Positions 9,460 to 20,641 are shown, counted from the stretch's first letter. The stretch is DNA of 47,546 nucleotides from Deltaproteobacteria bacterium (GCA_005879805.1 VBKL01000125.1:1-47546); one strand, 5' to 3'. The notes: generated by a model from the letters alone, not told the origin. Numbers and translations: made by a program.

Positions 9460-9660
9460 ATGTCGGCCAACGATGCGAGGAAGCAGAGCCTCTACTTTCC
9501 GGAGGACATGCTGAACGAGATCCAGCAGCAGGCGCAGCGGCTCGATCGCTCGCTGTCCTGGGTCGTGCAGCAAGCTTGGAAGATCTCCAAGATAGAACTC
9601 AAGAAGATCCCGTCGCCGAACGACATGCTCGACGACGATCCCGCCGCCGCGCGGCGATAG
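9460..9660 (+). CDS. TIGR04563 family small protein, copy 2
   Basis: 66 residues, about 70 percent identical to copy 1 over the core (ARKQSLYFPEDMLNEIQQQA, then DRSLSWVVQQAWKIS). DNA identity is also high at the 5' end, so the pair looks like a fairly recent tandem duplication. Its ATG follows the TAG of copy 1 directly, which implies cotranscription and probably translational coupling; GGAG within the end of copy 1 can serve as ribosome site. Possible dimer partner of copy 1 if these are ribbon-helix-helix proteins (inference). Confidence 0.85.
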   Translation: MSANDARKQSLYFPEDMLNEIQQQAQRLDRSLSWVVQQAWKISKIELKKIPSPNDMLDDDPAAARR

Positions 9661-9840
9661 CTAGCGCGCGTACGCGCACGCGCGACCGATCCGCGCGGCG
9701 CGTCGCTTCGTTCTTGCAGTAGCTCTCTCCCGTTTCGTCTCCCCCTACATCGTCGATCGATCGTCTGGAGCGCGCGGCGCCGCGGTGCAGGCTTGCGGCG
9801 GAGCGGCTGGCGATGGCTGCCCCGTGGTAAAGCGCTCGCC

Positions 9841-11402
9841 ATGTCCATGCGCGAAAAGGTGGCGGAGCTCGAGCGCCGCAAGGACGAGGCGCGGCGGATG
9901 GGCGGAGAGGAGCGGCTGCGCAAGCAGCGCGAGCGGGGCAAGCTCGATGCTCGCACACGGCTTGCGAAGCTCCTCGACCCCGGCACCTTCGTGGAGATGG
10001 GCCTCCTCGCCACCCACCTCGGCAAGCTGCCCGCAGAGTCCGAGCGCCCTTCCCCGGCCGACGGCGTGGTGTGCGGCACCGGCCTCGCCGGCGGGCGGCC
10101 CTGCTGCGTCGCCTCCTACGATTTCACCGTCCACGGCGGCAGCATTGGACCGATCGGCGAGCGCAAGGTGGCCCGCCTCCGGGACCTGGCGCTGCGCGAG
10201 CGCGTCCCGATGGTATGGCTGGTGGATTCGGCGGGAGCGCGGCTCTCCGCCGATCCTGAATCGGCACAATTCATCAGCGGCTTCGCCGACACGGGATACC
10301 TCTTCCGCGAGCAGTCCGTGCTCTCCGGCGTGGTACCGCAGGTCGCGGCGATGATGGGGCCGGGGGCCGCCGGCACCGCCTACATTCCCGCGCTCGCGGA
10401 CTTCGTTCCGATGGTGCGCGGCACCTCCTCGATGGCCATCGGCGGCCCGTATCTCGTGAAGAGCGTGGTCGGCGAGGAGGTGACCGAGGAGCAGCTCGGC
10501 GGCAGCAAGGTGCACACCGAGATCAGCGGAGTTGCCGATCTCGAGGTTGGAAGCGACGACGAGTGCATCGCGGCGGTGCGCGAGTACCTCTCCTTCTTTC
10601 CCTTGCGCGCCGGGGAGAAGCCTCCGCGGATTTCGACGGGCGATCCCGCCGACCGCCGCGACGAGTCGCTTCTCGATGTCGTCCCCGACGACCCGCGCAA
10701 GGTCTACGACGTGAAGAAGGCGATCGCCGCCATCGTGGACGGCGGACGTCTGTTCGAGATCAAGCCGCGCTGGGCGAAAAATCTGGTGACCGCGCTTGCG
10801 CGCATCGACGGACGCAGCGTCGGGATCGTCGCGAACAACCCGATCCATCTGGGCGGGATCCTCGACGTCAACGCGGCCGACAAGGGAGCCCGCTTCGTCA
10901 ACCTCTGCGACGCGTTCGAGATCCCGCTCGTCTTCCTGCAAGACGTCCCGGGGTTCATGGTCGGCAGCAAGGTCGAGCGCGAAGGCATCATCCGCCACGG
11001 CGCCAAGATGCTCCACGCCGTCGCCAGCGCGACGGTTCCCAAGCTCACCGTGGTCCTGCGCAAGGGATACGGAGCCGGCTATTACGTGATGAACGGCCGC
11101 GCCTACGAGCCAGACGCGCTCCTCGCCTGGCCCACCGCGGAGATCAGCGTGATGGGCGCCGAAGGAATGGTGGCCATCGCGGCGCAGAAGCTACTGCGGG
11201 AGGCGGATGACCCGGCCGCCGAGAAGGCGCGCCTCGCCGCGGCCATCCGGCCCTACATCGACATCTACCGCGTCGCCGCCCTCGCTCATGTGGACGACGT
11301 CATCGATCCGCGGGACACGCGTCCCCTCCTCGCCCACTACTTGCGGCTGACGGAGGGGAAGCAGGTCGAGCGCCCTTGGCGTAAGCGGGGAGTGACGCCA
11401 GT

Positions 11403-11406
<4 letters not shown>
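9841..11406 (+). CDS. Acyl-CoA carboxylase, carboxyltransferase (beta) subunit
   Basis: 521 residues, the usual size of propionyl-/acyl-CoA carboxylase beta subunits. Both crotonase-like halves are present: the N-terminal half has GGSIGPIGERKVARL, a DSAGARL loop and GPGAAGTAYIPAL; the C-terminal half has NNPIHLGGILDVNAADK, LQDVPGFMVG and RKGYGAGYYVM. It transfers carboxyl from biotin-carrier protein to an acyl-CoA; the acyl substrate cannot be told from motifs alone. The start is ATG with a weak ribosome site; a second ATG lies two codons later. No biotin carboxylase subunit is adjacent. The stop overlaps the convergent prolyl oligopeptidase stop by 4 bp. Confidence 0.92.
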
Positions 11407-13604
<2,198 letters not shown>

Positions 13605-13843
13605 GGCGGCGCAGTCTGCACGGCCGGCTCGAGGAGTTCCAGAGCGGAAGCCTGGTCCGGAACGGGTGACGCGATGTGAGCCCGCCGGCCCACCGCGAGG
13701 GTAGCCACCGGGAGCAGGCATGCAACGCCGCAATCCTCTTGGAACTTTCCACTATGGGCGAAGCTGATCCTGGGTGCGGTTTCATCGGCGCCGATTCGTT
13801 TCCTAAAGTGCGTTCCATCACAGCATTGCGAGGGAGGACGTCA

Positions 13844-14875
13844 ATGAGGACTTCGAATCTGCAACGCGTGCTCGCCCGGCTGACCGCCATCGCGGTCACC
13901 GTGGGCGCGAGCGCCGCGAGCGCCAGCACCATGAGTGTTTGCGTCGACAGGGGCAACGGCGAGATGCGCGCCGTCATCTCCAACCGCTTCTGCCACCGTG
14001 ACGAGACGTTCCTGACGCTCGCCGCCTGCACCGACAGCAACTGCAGCGACTTCCGCGGTCCCGCCGGCCCCGCCGGCCCCCAAGGCGCCGCAGGCCCGGT
14101 GGGAGCTGTCGGTCCCAAGGGCGACATCGGCCCCGTGGGTCCGCAGGGCGCCGACGGCGTCGCCGGTCCGGTCGGTCCGATGGGCCCGATGGGCCCTGCC
14201 GGACTCCAGGGAGCAAAGGGCGATACGGGCCCGCAGGGCGTCGCCGGCGTAGCCGGTCCGACCGGCCCGCAGGGCCCCGCTGGCGCGGTCGGCCCCATCG
14301 GTCCCCAAGGACCGCAGGGCCTCCCGGGCGACGTCGGACCGCAGGGTGTCGCGGGTGCGACGGGACCGCAGGGTGTCGCGGGTGCGACGGGACCGCAGGG
14401 CCCCGCAGGTCCGATGGGTCCGCAGGGTCCCGCGGGCTCCGGTTCGGCGGTCTCTGGCAATGCCAGCGTGATCGCCTATGCCGACAGCGTGTTCACCCGC
14501 CACTTCCTGCCGGCCGGTTCGCCGCTTCCCTCCACCGTGGCCACGCTCGATCTGAGCCCCGGTAACTGGGTCATCGTGGGCAAGGGCATGGTTTCCGCGC
14601 TCGCGGAGTCGCCGACCGCCGAGGCAAGCTGCACGCTCGTGAGCGGCATCGGCGGCACCGGCCCGAGCCTCGACTACCACTCGGTGGCGATGCACCTCAA
14701 CGTGCACAACACGCTCACGATGGCCGCTCCGTTCACCGTCGTGGGCAGCTCGGACGGTCACCTCGAGCTCCAGTGCCAGACGCTGGATACGACCGACGGC
14801 ATGGTCGAGAACGCCCAGATCTGGGCGGTGCAGGTGGGCACGCTCAACACCACCGTCTCGCACCCGAGCTTCTAG
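13844..14875 (+). CDS. Secreted collagen-like (Gly-X-Y) repeat protein
   Basis: 343 residues. A signal peptide (1-29, ending ASAAS-AST) is followed by a short Cys-containing domain (four Cys between 33 and 67), an uninterrupted run of about 43 Gly-X-Y triplets (about 72-199; many GPQ and GPA), and a 140-residue C-terminal globular domain with two Cys. Bacterial collagen-like proteins form trimeric triple helices, usually with a C- or N-terminal trimerisation domain; the C-terminal domain here may play that role (inference). AGGGAGGA lies 5-6 bases before the ATG. The gene converges on kce and shares the CTAG stop overlap. Confidence 0.9.
   Translation: MRTSNLQRVLARLTAIAVTVGASAASASTMSVCVDRGNGEMRAVISNRFCHRDETFLTLAACTDSNCSDFRGPAGPAGPQGAAGPVGAVGPKGDIGPVGPQGADGVAGPVGPMGPMGPAGLQGAKGDTGPQGVAGVAGPTGPQGPAGAVGPIGPQGPQGLPGDVGPQGVAGATGPQGVAGATGPQGPAGPMGPQGPAGSGSAVSGNASVIAYADSVFTRHFLPAGSPLPSTVATLDLSPGNWVIVGKGMVSALAESPTAEASCTLVSGIGGTGPSLDYHSVAMHLNVHNTLTMAAPFTVVGSSDGHLELQCQTLDTTDGMVENAQIWAVQVGTLNTTVSHPSF
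14339..14392 (+). repeat. Exact 27-bp tandem duplication inside the collagen region
   Basis: Two identical adjacent 27-bp units beginning CCGCAGGGTGTCGCGGG encode two identical 9-residue (three-triplet) blocks. The lack of any synonymous difference points to a recent slippage duplication that keeps the Gly-X-Y phase. Confidence 0.9.
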
Positions 14876-15699
14876 GCCCGGGCAGGGATTCGCAGGAGCT
14901 GGCGCGCGCGCGCGGGGGTCGCGATTTCGCGTCCCGCCGCGCGCGCCAGCTTCGAGAGCTCCGCGACGAGCTCGTACGAGCCCTTCGCGAGGACGCCCTT
15001 CGACAGATAGACGTTGTCCTCCAGGCCGCAGCGTGCGTGGCCGCCCATCCGGAGCGACAGCTCCGCCATGGGAAGCTGGAAGCGGCCGATCCCCGCGACG
15101 TTGAAGCTGCAGCCGGGGGGAAGCTTTCCGACCAGGAAGCGCAGGTTCTCTTCCGTCGCGGCGATACCACCGCGAACCCCCATCACGAAATCGAAATGGG
15201 CAGGCAGGTCGATGACGCCCTGGCCCGCCAGCCAGAGGCAGCTCTCGATGTGTCCCGCGTCGTAGCACTCGAGCTCCGGGACGATGCGCTTCTCGCGCAT
15301 CCGCGCCGCGAACTCACGGACCATCGGAAACGGATTGAGGAAGACGTCCTCGCCGAAGTTGAGCGATCCTGCGTTGAGGGTCGCCATCTCCGGATTGCAG
15401 TCGAGCGGCTGCGCGCGTTCCGCGGCGCTCATCCCCACCGCTCCGCCGGTGCTCGTCTGCACGATGACGTCGCAGCGGGCGCGAATGGCGCGGATCGCCT
15501 TGTCGAAGAGCGCGCGATCCTGCGTGGGCGTCCCGTCGTTTTTGCGCACGTGCAGGTGGATGACCGAAGCACCCGCCGCCGCACACCTCGCGGCCTCCTC
15601 GCCCAGCTCTTCGGCGGTGATGGGCAAATAGGGCGTCTGCTCGCGAGTCGTCTCGGCGCCGCAGATCGCCGCGGTGAGGATGGCAGGCTCTGTCTGCAT
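14872..15699 (-). CDS. kce: 3-keto-5-aminohexanoate cleavage enzyme (BKACE family)
   Basis: 275 residues, matching the DUF849/BKACE TIM-barrel family: [20 protein letters not shown] at the start, the zinc-binding HLHVR with following DGTPTQD, the QTSTGG segment, and the late [12 protein letters not shown] loop. In lysine fermentation Kce uses acetyl-CoA to convert 3-keto-5-aminohexanoate into 3-aminobutyryl-CoA and acetoacetate. BKACE members differ in substrate, but cotranscription with kamD, kamE and kal fits the lysine role. I used the ATG at MQTEPAIL; an earlier start would add 13 unconserved residues. Confidence 0.9.
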   Translation of the reverse strand: MQTEPAILTAAICGAETTREQTPYLPITAEELGEEAARCAAAGASVIHLHVRKNDGTPTQDRALFDKAIRAIRARCDVIVQTSTGGAVGMSAAERAQPLDCNPEMATLNAGSLNFGEDVFLNPFPMVREFAARMREKRIVPELECYDAGHIESCLWLAGQGVIDLPAHFDFVMGVRGGIAATEENLRFLVGKLPPGCSFNVAGIGRFQLPMAELSLRMGGHARCGLEDNVYLSKGVLAKGSYELVAELSKLARAAGREIATPARARQLLRIPARA

Positions 15700-15747
15700 G
15701 GGTCCGGGAAGCTTCCAACTTCCCGGCCCCGAGTTCAAACGGCTCTG

Positions 15748-16179
15748 CTAGTGCGTGAGGGACACGCCCTCCTTTACCTCGCGCAGCGTGCTGCCCGCCG
15801 CGCCCTCGTCCTGCCGCTCGGCCAGGTCGCCGAGGCTGATGACGCCCACCGGCGCGCCCTTGTCGTCGACCGCGAGGATGCGGGAGACCTTGCTTTGCTT
15901 CATCCGCTCCTGCGCGGCTTTGAGGTCGTCGGAGCGCTTGCAAGTGACGACCTTGTTCGTCATCACCTGGTGCACCCGGATGGAATCCGCGGGAAGCCCC
16001 TGGGCGACCAGGCGCACGACGATGTCGCGATCGGTGACGGTGCCGACCGCCTTGCCCGATCCGTCGACGACCGGGAGGAAGCCGATGTCCTCCTCCGCCA
16101 TCAACCGGGCGGCTTCCTGCACGGTCGCATCGCGCGAGACGGTCGAAACGTCGCCCTTCATGATCTCTTCGCAGCGCAT
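15748..16179 (-). CDS. Tandem CBS-domain protein in the lysine-fermentation operon
   Basis: 143 residues containing two CBS motifs: the first has FLPVVDGSGKAVGTVTDRDI, the second ILAVDDKGAPVGVISLGDL. CBS pairs bind adenosyl nucleotides and regulate partner proteins; this one has no attached catalytic domain. The ATG (MRCEEIMKGDV) has GGAGGA upstream. It sits between kal and kce, with 76 and 48 bp gaps, in the same orientation, so it may sense energy state for the pathway (inference), or be a general stress protein that happens to lie here. Confidence 0.88.
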   Translation of the reverse strand: MRCEEIMKGDVSTVSRDATVQEAARLMAEEDIGFLPVVDGSGKAVGTVTDRDIVVRLVAQGLPADSIRVHQVMTNKVVTCKRSDDLKAAQERMKQSKVSRILAVDDKGAPVGVISLGDLAERQDEGAAGSTLREVKEGVSLTH

Positions 16180-16255
16180 GCTCTCCTCCATTCGCTGGCC
16201 CGGAAAGATGCGCACGGCCGCGCACTCCCGGCCCGGCCGCTCGCAGCGCCACCGC

Positions 16256-16657
16256 TCAGGGCGAGCGTTGCTTGTCCGCAGGGACGACGCAGGTGCCGAC
16301 GGCGCGGCAGACGACGACCGGCGCTCCGAGCGCCTCCGCGGCCGAGTCGGAAAGATCGGGCCTCGGTACGATCACCTTGCGGGCCTCGAAGCGCATCTTC
16401 CGGCTCGTCTTGCCGACGGAGAGGATTTCGCCCTCCGCCTCCACGAAGTCGCCGGCGTGCAGTGGAGCGAGGAACTCGACCGACTCGTAGGCGCGGAACA
16501 GACCCTCGTCGCCGTCGAGGCGGATGCACAGCTCCGTCGCCACGTCGCCGAAGAGCCCCAGGCAGCGCGCGCCGTCGACGAGGCCGCCCCCGTAGTGCGC
16601 GTCGTGCGCGGACAACCGGAGCCGGAGAAGGACCTTCAGACCGACGCCGCGGCTCAT
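16256..16657 (-). CDS. kal: 3-aminobutyryl-CoA ammonia-lyase (hotdog fold)
   Basis: 133 residues with the family signature [20 protein letters not shown], then [16 protein letters not shown] and [17 protein letters not shown]. Kal removes ammonia from L-3-aminobutyryl-CoA to give crotonyl-CoA, the step that links lysine degradation to butyrate or beta-oxidation chemistry. It has a GGGAG ribosome site, and its ATG overlaps the kamE stop (ATGA), indicating translational coupling. Identification is strengthened by its position after kamDE. Confidence 0.9.
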   Translation of the reverse strand: MSRGVGLKVLLRLRLSAHDAHYGGGLVDGARCLGLFGDVATELCIRLDGDEGLFRAYESVEFLAPLHAGDFVEAEGEILSVGKTSRKMRFEARKVIVPRPDLSDSAAEALGAPVVVCRAVGTCVVPADKQRSP

Positions 16658-17472
16658 TCTTTGACTCCCGCGATGGTCGCATCCTGTGTGCCGTGCGCGG
16701 TCGGCTGCGGTGGCGGCGCCCGGCCCTGTCGTTCGAGTAGACGATAATAAATGTAGTTCGCAACGTCGCTCGGCTTGGTGCCGGGCCCGAACCCGGCATC
16801 GAATCCGAGCTCGAGCGCGGTCTTGTGATCGACCCGCGGGCCCCCGAACAGCCAGATGGTCCGCGTGAAGATCTGCGCTTCCTTCGCCGCGTCGATGAGG
16901 TTTCGCGCGTCTTCCTTGTGGACGTCGCGCTGGGTGACGACCTTGGAGACCAGCACCGCATCGGCCTCCAGCTCCTTCGCCTTCTCGACCAGCGCCCGGG
17001 GCTCGACCTGCGATCCGAGGTTGACCGCCCGGAACATGCGATAGCGCTCGAGGCCGTAATCTCCGGCGAAGCCCTTCATGTTCATGATCGCGTCGATGCC
17101 GGTGGTGTGCGAATCGGTGCCGATGCAGGCGCCGACGACGACGATCTTGCGGCCCACGTCGCGCTCGATGGCGTCGTTGAGATCGTCGAACCCGTGCTTC
17201 CGATGCTCGATGACCGGGACCTCGATTGCGGCGAAGTCGAGCTGCAGGTGGGTCCGGCCATAGACCACGAAGAAGCTGTAGTCCTCACCCGCCTTCTCCA
17301 TCGAGGCGACGAGAACGTGGGTCAGGCCCAGCTTCTTCGCCACCTGCGCCGCCGCCTCCTTCGCCTTCTCGGAGACGGGTACGGGAAGGACGAAGGAGAT
17401 CTGAACGACGCCGTCGTCCTTGCGATCGCCATAGGGCCGGATGAGGTGCTTCTCGGTCACGCGGGAGGCCAC
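16654..17472 (-). CDS. kamE: Lysine 5,6-aminomutase beta subunit, cobalamin-binding
   Basis: 272 residues. It contains the base-off B12 motif DSHTTG (120-125), followed by IDAIMNMKG in which the Lys (about 133) corresponds to the PLP-linked lysine of the beta subunit, and a C-terminal Rossmann-like B12 domain with [10 protein letters not shown]. With KamD it moves the terminal amino group of beta-lysine (or D-lysine) from carbon 6 to carbon 5. The GTG used here overlaps kamD by 16 bp; an alternative GTG at 17460 gives the common 4-bp overlap and a protein 4 residues shorter. Neither has a strong ribosome site. Confidence 0.93.
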   Translation of the reverse strand: MASRVTEKHLIRPYGDRKDDGVVQISFVLPVPVSEKAKEAAAQVAKKLGLTHVLVASMEKAGEDYSFFVVYGRTHLQLDFAAIEVPVIEHRKHGFDDLNDAIERDVGRKIVVVGACIGTDSHTTGIDAIMNMKGFAGDYGLERYRMFRAVNLGSQVEPRALVEKAKELEADAVLVSKVVTQRDVHKEDARNLIDAAKEAQIFTRTIWLFGGPRVDHKTALELGFDAGFGPGTKPSDVANYIYYRLLERQGRAPPPQPTAHGTQDATIAGVKE

Positions 17473-19028
17473 TCCGCCTCGAGGATCTCGAGGAAGGGGT
17501 TGAAGTAGTCGGGGGCGCGCTCGAAGACTCCGGCGAGGCCCTTGCCGCCCGTCTCGCTGCGCGCGGTATCGCCGAAGCGGGCGCGGCCGATCGCCGCCAT
17601 GAGACCGTCGCGAGCGACCTCCTCGAGGAGCGAGAGCGCCTTTTCGAATACCTCGCGCTGCCGGCGAGCGACGATGCCGTCCTCCTTGAAGGAGATCTCG
17701 TCGCCGAGGTGCCGAGCGGCGCGATAGACGTACGCGCCCGCCTTGAGCGCCACGAACCGATCCATGAGGAACGGGTTGTGCATCGCCTCAGTCATCATCC
17801 CGAGGAGCTGAATGCCCTGCCCCGTGGTGATGGCCACGAGGTCCGCCATCACGTCGTAGGCGTGGCTGAAGAAGATGTCCCCTTCCTTGTGCTTGGTCGG
17901 GGGCATGTACTTGATGGGGCTGCGCGGGAACAATTCGCGCACCATCATCGCCATGGCGAACTCGCGCAAGAGCGTGTCCTCGCGGGCGGGGTCGATCTCG
18001 AAACTGTGCCCGAAGCCGATCAGCTCGTCCCTCATCCCCGCGAGGTGGGCGAAGGTCTCGTTGATGAGCTGCGAGGCGATGACGGTGTGCGCCGCCTCGT
18101 CGGCGTCGGCGGTGGTGATGTAATTGTCCTCGCCGGTGTTGATGATGATCTCCGCGAAGCCGCAGATACGGCGCGAGAAGTACTGATCGCAGAAGGTGCG
18201 GCGCATGTTGATGTCGCGGAAGAGGATCCCATACATGGCGTCGTTGAGCAGCATGTCGAGCCGCTCGAACGCCGCCATGTAGGCGATCTCGGGCATGGCC
18301 AACCCGCTCGAGTAATTCGTCAGATGGATATACCGGCCGAGCTTGCGCGAGGTGGCGTCGAGTGCCTCGCGCATGATGCGGAAGTTCTCCTGCGTCGCAT
18401 AGGTCCCGCCGAATCCCTCGGTCGTCGCGCCGTGCGGAACGTAGTCGAGAAGGGACTGCGCGGTGGAGCGGATGACCGCGACGACGTCGGCGCCCTGCTG
18501 CGCGGCGGCGTGAGCCTGCTCCACGTCGTCGTGGATGTTCCCGGTCGCGACGATTACGTACTTCCAGGGCGCGCCCGGGAAAGACCAGACCTGCAACGAC
18601 GCCTTCAGCTCTTTGCGGGCGCGGATGCGATCGCGAAGCTCGTCGACGGCCGCGCGGGTATCTGCTCGCATCGTCTCGCGTAGCTCGGTTTCCTCGGTCT
18701 CGCTGAGCGCGGGGAGCTTCTCGGGATGGGCGACTAGCCGTTCGATGGAATGGAGCGGGTCCTTTCCCGGCGCCGTCTTGAGCGCGCGGCCGAGCCAGTA
18801 CGCGGCGCCTCTTTGCAGCACCTTCGCTTCCGCCAGCTGGTCGACGATGAGGTTCGCGAGCGGCGCGCCGCGCGTTCCGGCCGCGCCGATTCCGAGCAGG
18901 CGCAGGACGGTTCGCTCGATCGCGACCGTCGTGTGGCGGTCGATGAACGCCTGCACGCCGCGGGCGGCGTTCTGCGCCAGCTCGCGGGCACGAGCGATCT
19001 TTGCCGCCTCGACGAAGAGCTGGGACAG
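17457..19028 (-). CDS. kamD: Lysine 5,6-aminomutase alpha subunit, probable CTG start
   Basis: 523 residues with KamD hallmarks: HTTVAIERTVLRLLG, the GATTEGFGGTYATQENFR loop, HLTNYSSGLAMPEIAYM and HEDYFNP-like C-terminal end (APDYFNPFLEIL). It binds PLP and B12 with KamE. The first ATG/GTG in frame (18956) would drop about 24 residues (LFVEAAKIARAREL...) that align with the family N-terminus. An in-frame TGA lies at about 19065, and the only initiator-like codon between is CTG at 19028, which has AAGGAGG 8 bases upstream. I therefore propose CTG initiation. First gene of the operon. Confidence 0.9.
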   Translation of the reverse strand: MSQLFVEAAKIARARELAQNAARGVQAFIDRHTTVAIERTVLRLLGIGAAGTRGAPLANLIVDQLAEAKVLQRGAAYWLGRALKTAPGKDPLHSIERLVAHPEKLPALSETEETELRETMRADTRAAVDELRDRIRARKELKASLQVWSFPGAPWKYVIVATGNIHDDVEQAHAAAQQGADVVAVIRSTAQSLLDYVPHGATTEGFGGTYATQENFRIMREALDATSRKLGRYIHLTNYSSGLAMPEIAYMAAFERLDMLLNDAMYGILFRDINMRRTFCDQYFSRRICGFAEIIINTGEDNYITTADADEAAHTVIASQLINETFAHLAGMRDELIGFGHSFEIDPAREDTLLREFAMAMMVRELFPRSPIKYMPPTKHKEGDIFFSHAYDVMADLVAITTGQGIQLLGMMTEAMHNPFLMDRFVALKAGAYVYRAARHLGDEISFKEDGIVARRQREVFEKALSLLEEVARDGLMAAIGRARFGDTARSETGGKGLAGVFERAPDYFNPFLEILEAEWPPA

Positions 19029-19056
19029 GCGATCCTCCTCCTTGCAAGGAGCGCGG

Positions 19057-19085
19057 GAAGTATCTCAGGAACACGTCCGCTTCAA
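19057..19085 (-). promoter_or_regulatory. Candidate promoter of the kamDE-kal-kce operon
   Basis: The minus strand has TTGAAG, a 17-bp spacer, then TACTTC, 28 bp upstream of the proposed kamD CTG. The -35 match is good and the -10 match poor. It lies in the divergent gap with the DUF4230 gene, the only upstream non-coding DNA available to the operon. Confidence 0.3.
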
Positions 19086-19142
19086 GGCGATGCACACATC
19101 CGCGCCGTTGCGGAAAGCCAGGGCACCGGGGTCTGATCGGGC

Positions 19143-19757
19143 ATGCGCAACGCCTCCGCGGTACTGATCGCATGCCTGCTCGCCGCCGCTCTCGGAGCGG
19201 GCGCCGTCTGGCACTTCACCCATCGCGCGGACAAGTTGCCCGATCCGCCGGCGCTGGTCTTGAAGGTCCGCGAGGTGGCGCGCCTCGAGACCCTGGACGT
19301 TTCGCTCTACAAGAAGATCGACTTCTCCCCCGATCCGCAGCCGTCCGGTTCGACCTGGGGCGACGTCGTGCAGTGGGCGAGCTATTCGCTGCGCCCGCCC
19401 CGCGGCCGGGCCATCATCTTCGCCGACGCCCATCTCGGGGTCGATCTCCGCAAGCTCGACGTGGGTTCGCTCCGGGTCAGCGGACGGAAGGTCCAGGCGG
19501 TCCTGCCGCCGACCCGCGTGCAGGTGGAGCTGCGGCCCGCGGAGACGGAGATCATCGGGTCCAACCTCGACTCTAAGCAAACCGCCGAGCTGTTCGAGCG
19601 GGCGCGGACTGCCTTCGAGCGGGAGGTCGCCCAGGACCCCAAGCTCGCGGCGCAGGCCCGCGCCTCGGCGGAGCAGACCCTGCGCTCGCTCTTCGTCGGC
19701 CTCGGCTTCACCGAGGTCGAGTTCGTGAAGGAGCTTCCCGGGCCCGCACGCGGGTGA
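19143..19757 (+). CDS. DUF4230 domain protein with N-terminal membrane anchor
   Basis: 204 residues. An N-terminal hydrophobic segment (5-22) forms a signal anchor. The rest matches DUF4230: LKVREVARLETLDVSLYKKI, then RAIIFADAHLGVDLRKLD and VQAVLPPTRV, followed by a helical C-terminus with TAELFERARTAFEREV. The family is anchored in the membrane and faces outward; its function is unknown. The gene is divergent from kamD. Its TGA is immediately followed by the stop of the decayed PEBP tail on the other strand. Confidence 0.8.
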   Translation: MRNASAVLIACLLAAALGAGAVWHFTHRADKLPDPPALVLKVREVARLETLDVSLYKKIDFSPDPQPSGSTWGDVVQWASYSLRPPRGRAIIFADAHLGVDLRKLDVGSLRVSGRKVQAVLPPTRVQVELRPAETEIIGSNLDSKQTAELFERARTAFEREVAQDPKLAAQARASAEQTLRSLFVGLGFTEVEFVKELPGPARG

Positions 19758-19892
19758 CTACCGCCCGTACGTCGCCGTGAAGGTCGCCTGGGCGATGGCA
19801 TTCGCGCGGGTCACGAATCCGACCAGCGCGCCTGTCGCGTTGTCGGGGATCCCGGCCACGGCGGGATCCTTGAGATTGGCCACCTTGAGCGC
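19758..19892 (-). pseudogene. Out-of-frame C-terminal remnant of the second PEBP domain
   Basis: 45 codons in a different frame from the PEBP gene read ALKVANLKDPAVAGIPDNAT and continue to FTATYGR-stop. This matches the end of the first PEBP domain of the same protein (ALKVADLGLDNTAPGALV... FTANYG). The middle of domain 2, about 88 codons in domain 1, is missing between the two parts. The tail would belong to the upstream gene if the lost piece were restored. Confidence 0.85.
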
Positions 19893-20641
19893 AGCACGAG
19901 ACTCCGCGTGCCCGTCGGCGGAGTCGACCAGTGCAATTCGGGAGACGTATTGGAGCCGGTGCAGCCGAACTGGTTGTAAACCTGTGGAGTCGGAATCGTG
20001 CCGCTCGTAATCGTGTTGCTCGCGAGCGTGAACCCCGGGGCGGTGGGAACCGGGGGATGGGACGTGGGCGGCCCCTGGATCCCGTAATTCGCCGTGAAGC
20101 TCGCGCTCGCGATCGCGTTCCCCTTCGCGGCGAAGCTCACCAGCGCCCCTGGCGCGGTATTGTCGAGGCCAAGGTCCGCGACCTTCAGCGCGTGGATCGT
20201 GAAGACGTACCGATGCGCGGGATCGCCAGCAGGAGGGCACGGGCCGCCATAACCATTGCTGGCGAAGTCGGTAAAGCCCTGGATCGTCCCCGCCGGCGCG
20301 AGGCTTGCGCTCAGGCTGCCGGCATTCTTGGGCAGCGACCTCGCCGACGCGGGAATGTTGAACACCGCCCAGTGCCAGAACCCGCTCCCGGTCGGGGCGT
20401 CGGGATCGTGCACCGTGATGGCGAAGCTCTGCGTGCCCGAAGGCGGATTCGACCAGCGCAGCTCGGGTGAGACGTTCCCGCCGGTACAGCCGAAGACGTT
20501 GGCGACCTGTTCGGTCTGGATGGCCCCGTTCGCGATGTCCGGGCTGGAGAGCGTGAAGTCGCTGCTGCCGCAGCCCGCCGCGAAGAGGGCGACGGCGAAA
20601 CCGGAGTGCAGGATCGTTCGGATGGCCTGCGCGACGTTCAT
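19811..20641 (-). CDS. YbhB/YbcL (PEBP) family lipoprotein with a broken second domain
   Basis: 276 residues. The signal peptide ends in the lipobox FAAGC (Cys24). Residues about 28-190 form a complete PEBP domain with SPELRWSNPP, the ligand-site DPDAPTG, HWAVFNIP and GYGGPCPP. A second domain starts (FTLASNTITSG, SPELHWSTPP) but after TRSL the frame runs into 22 unrelated residues and a stop. The proper C-terminus follows in another frame. PEBP proteins bind small anionic ligands; the bacterial role is unclear. AGGAG lies 7 bases before the ATG. Confidence 0.88.
   Translation of the reverse strand: MNVAQAIRTILHSGFAVALFAAGCGSSDFTLSSPDIANGAIQTEQVANVFGCTGGNVSPELRWSNPPSGTQSFAITVHDPDAPTGSGFWHWAVFNIPASARSLPKNAGSLSASLAPAGTIQGFTDFASNGYGGPCPPAGDPAHRYVFTIHALKVADLGLDNTAPGALVSFAAKGNAIASASFTANYGIQGPPTSHPPVPTAPGFTLASNTITSGTIPTPQVYNQFGCTGSNTSPELHWSTPPTGTRSLVLRSRWPISRIPPWPGSPTTRQARWSDS

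Noticed and set aside
9661-9690. GC-alternating palindrome GCGCGTACGCGC after the TIGR04563-type pair
   Set aside because: Simple-sequence symmetry without a T tract or loop; not convincing as terminator or operator.
14041-14450. Collagen repeat array considered as a CRISPR or tandem DNA repeat
   Set aside because: Periodicity is 9 bp and protein-driven (Gly-X-Y); there are no spacers or conserved direct repeats beyond one 27-bp duplication.
13841-15268. 475-codon antisense frame opposite the collagen gene
   Set aside because: The repetitive Gly-X-Y DNA creates repetitive Thr/Arg-rich nonsense on the other strand; no start signal and no domain.
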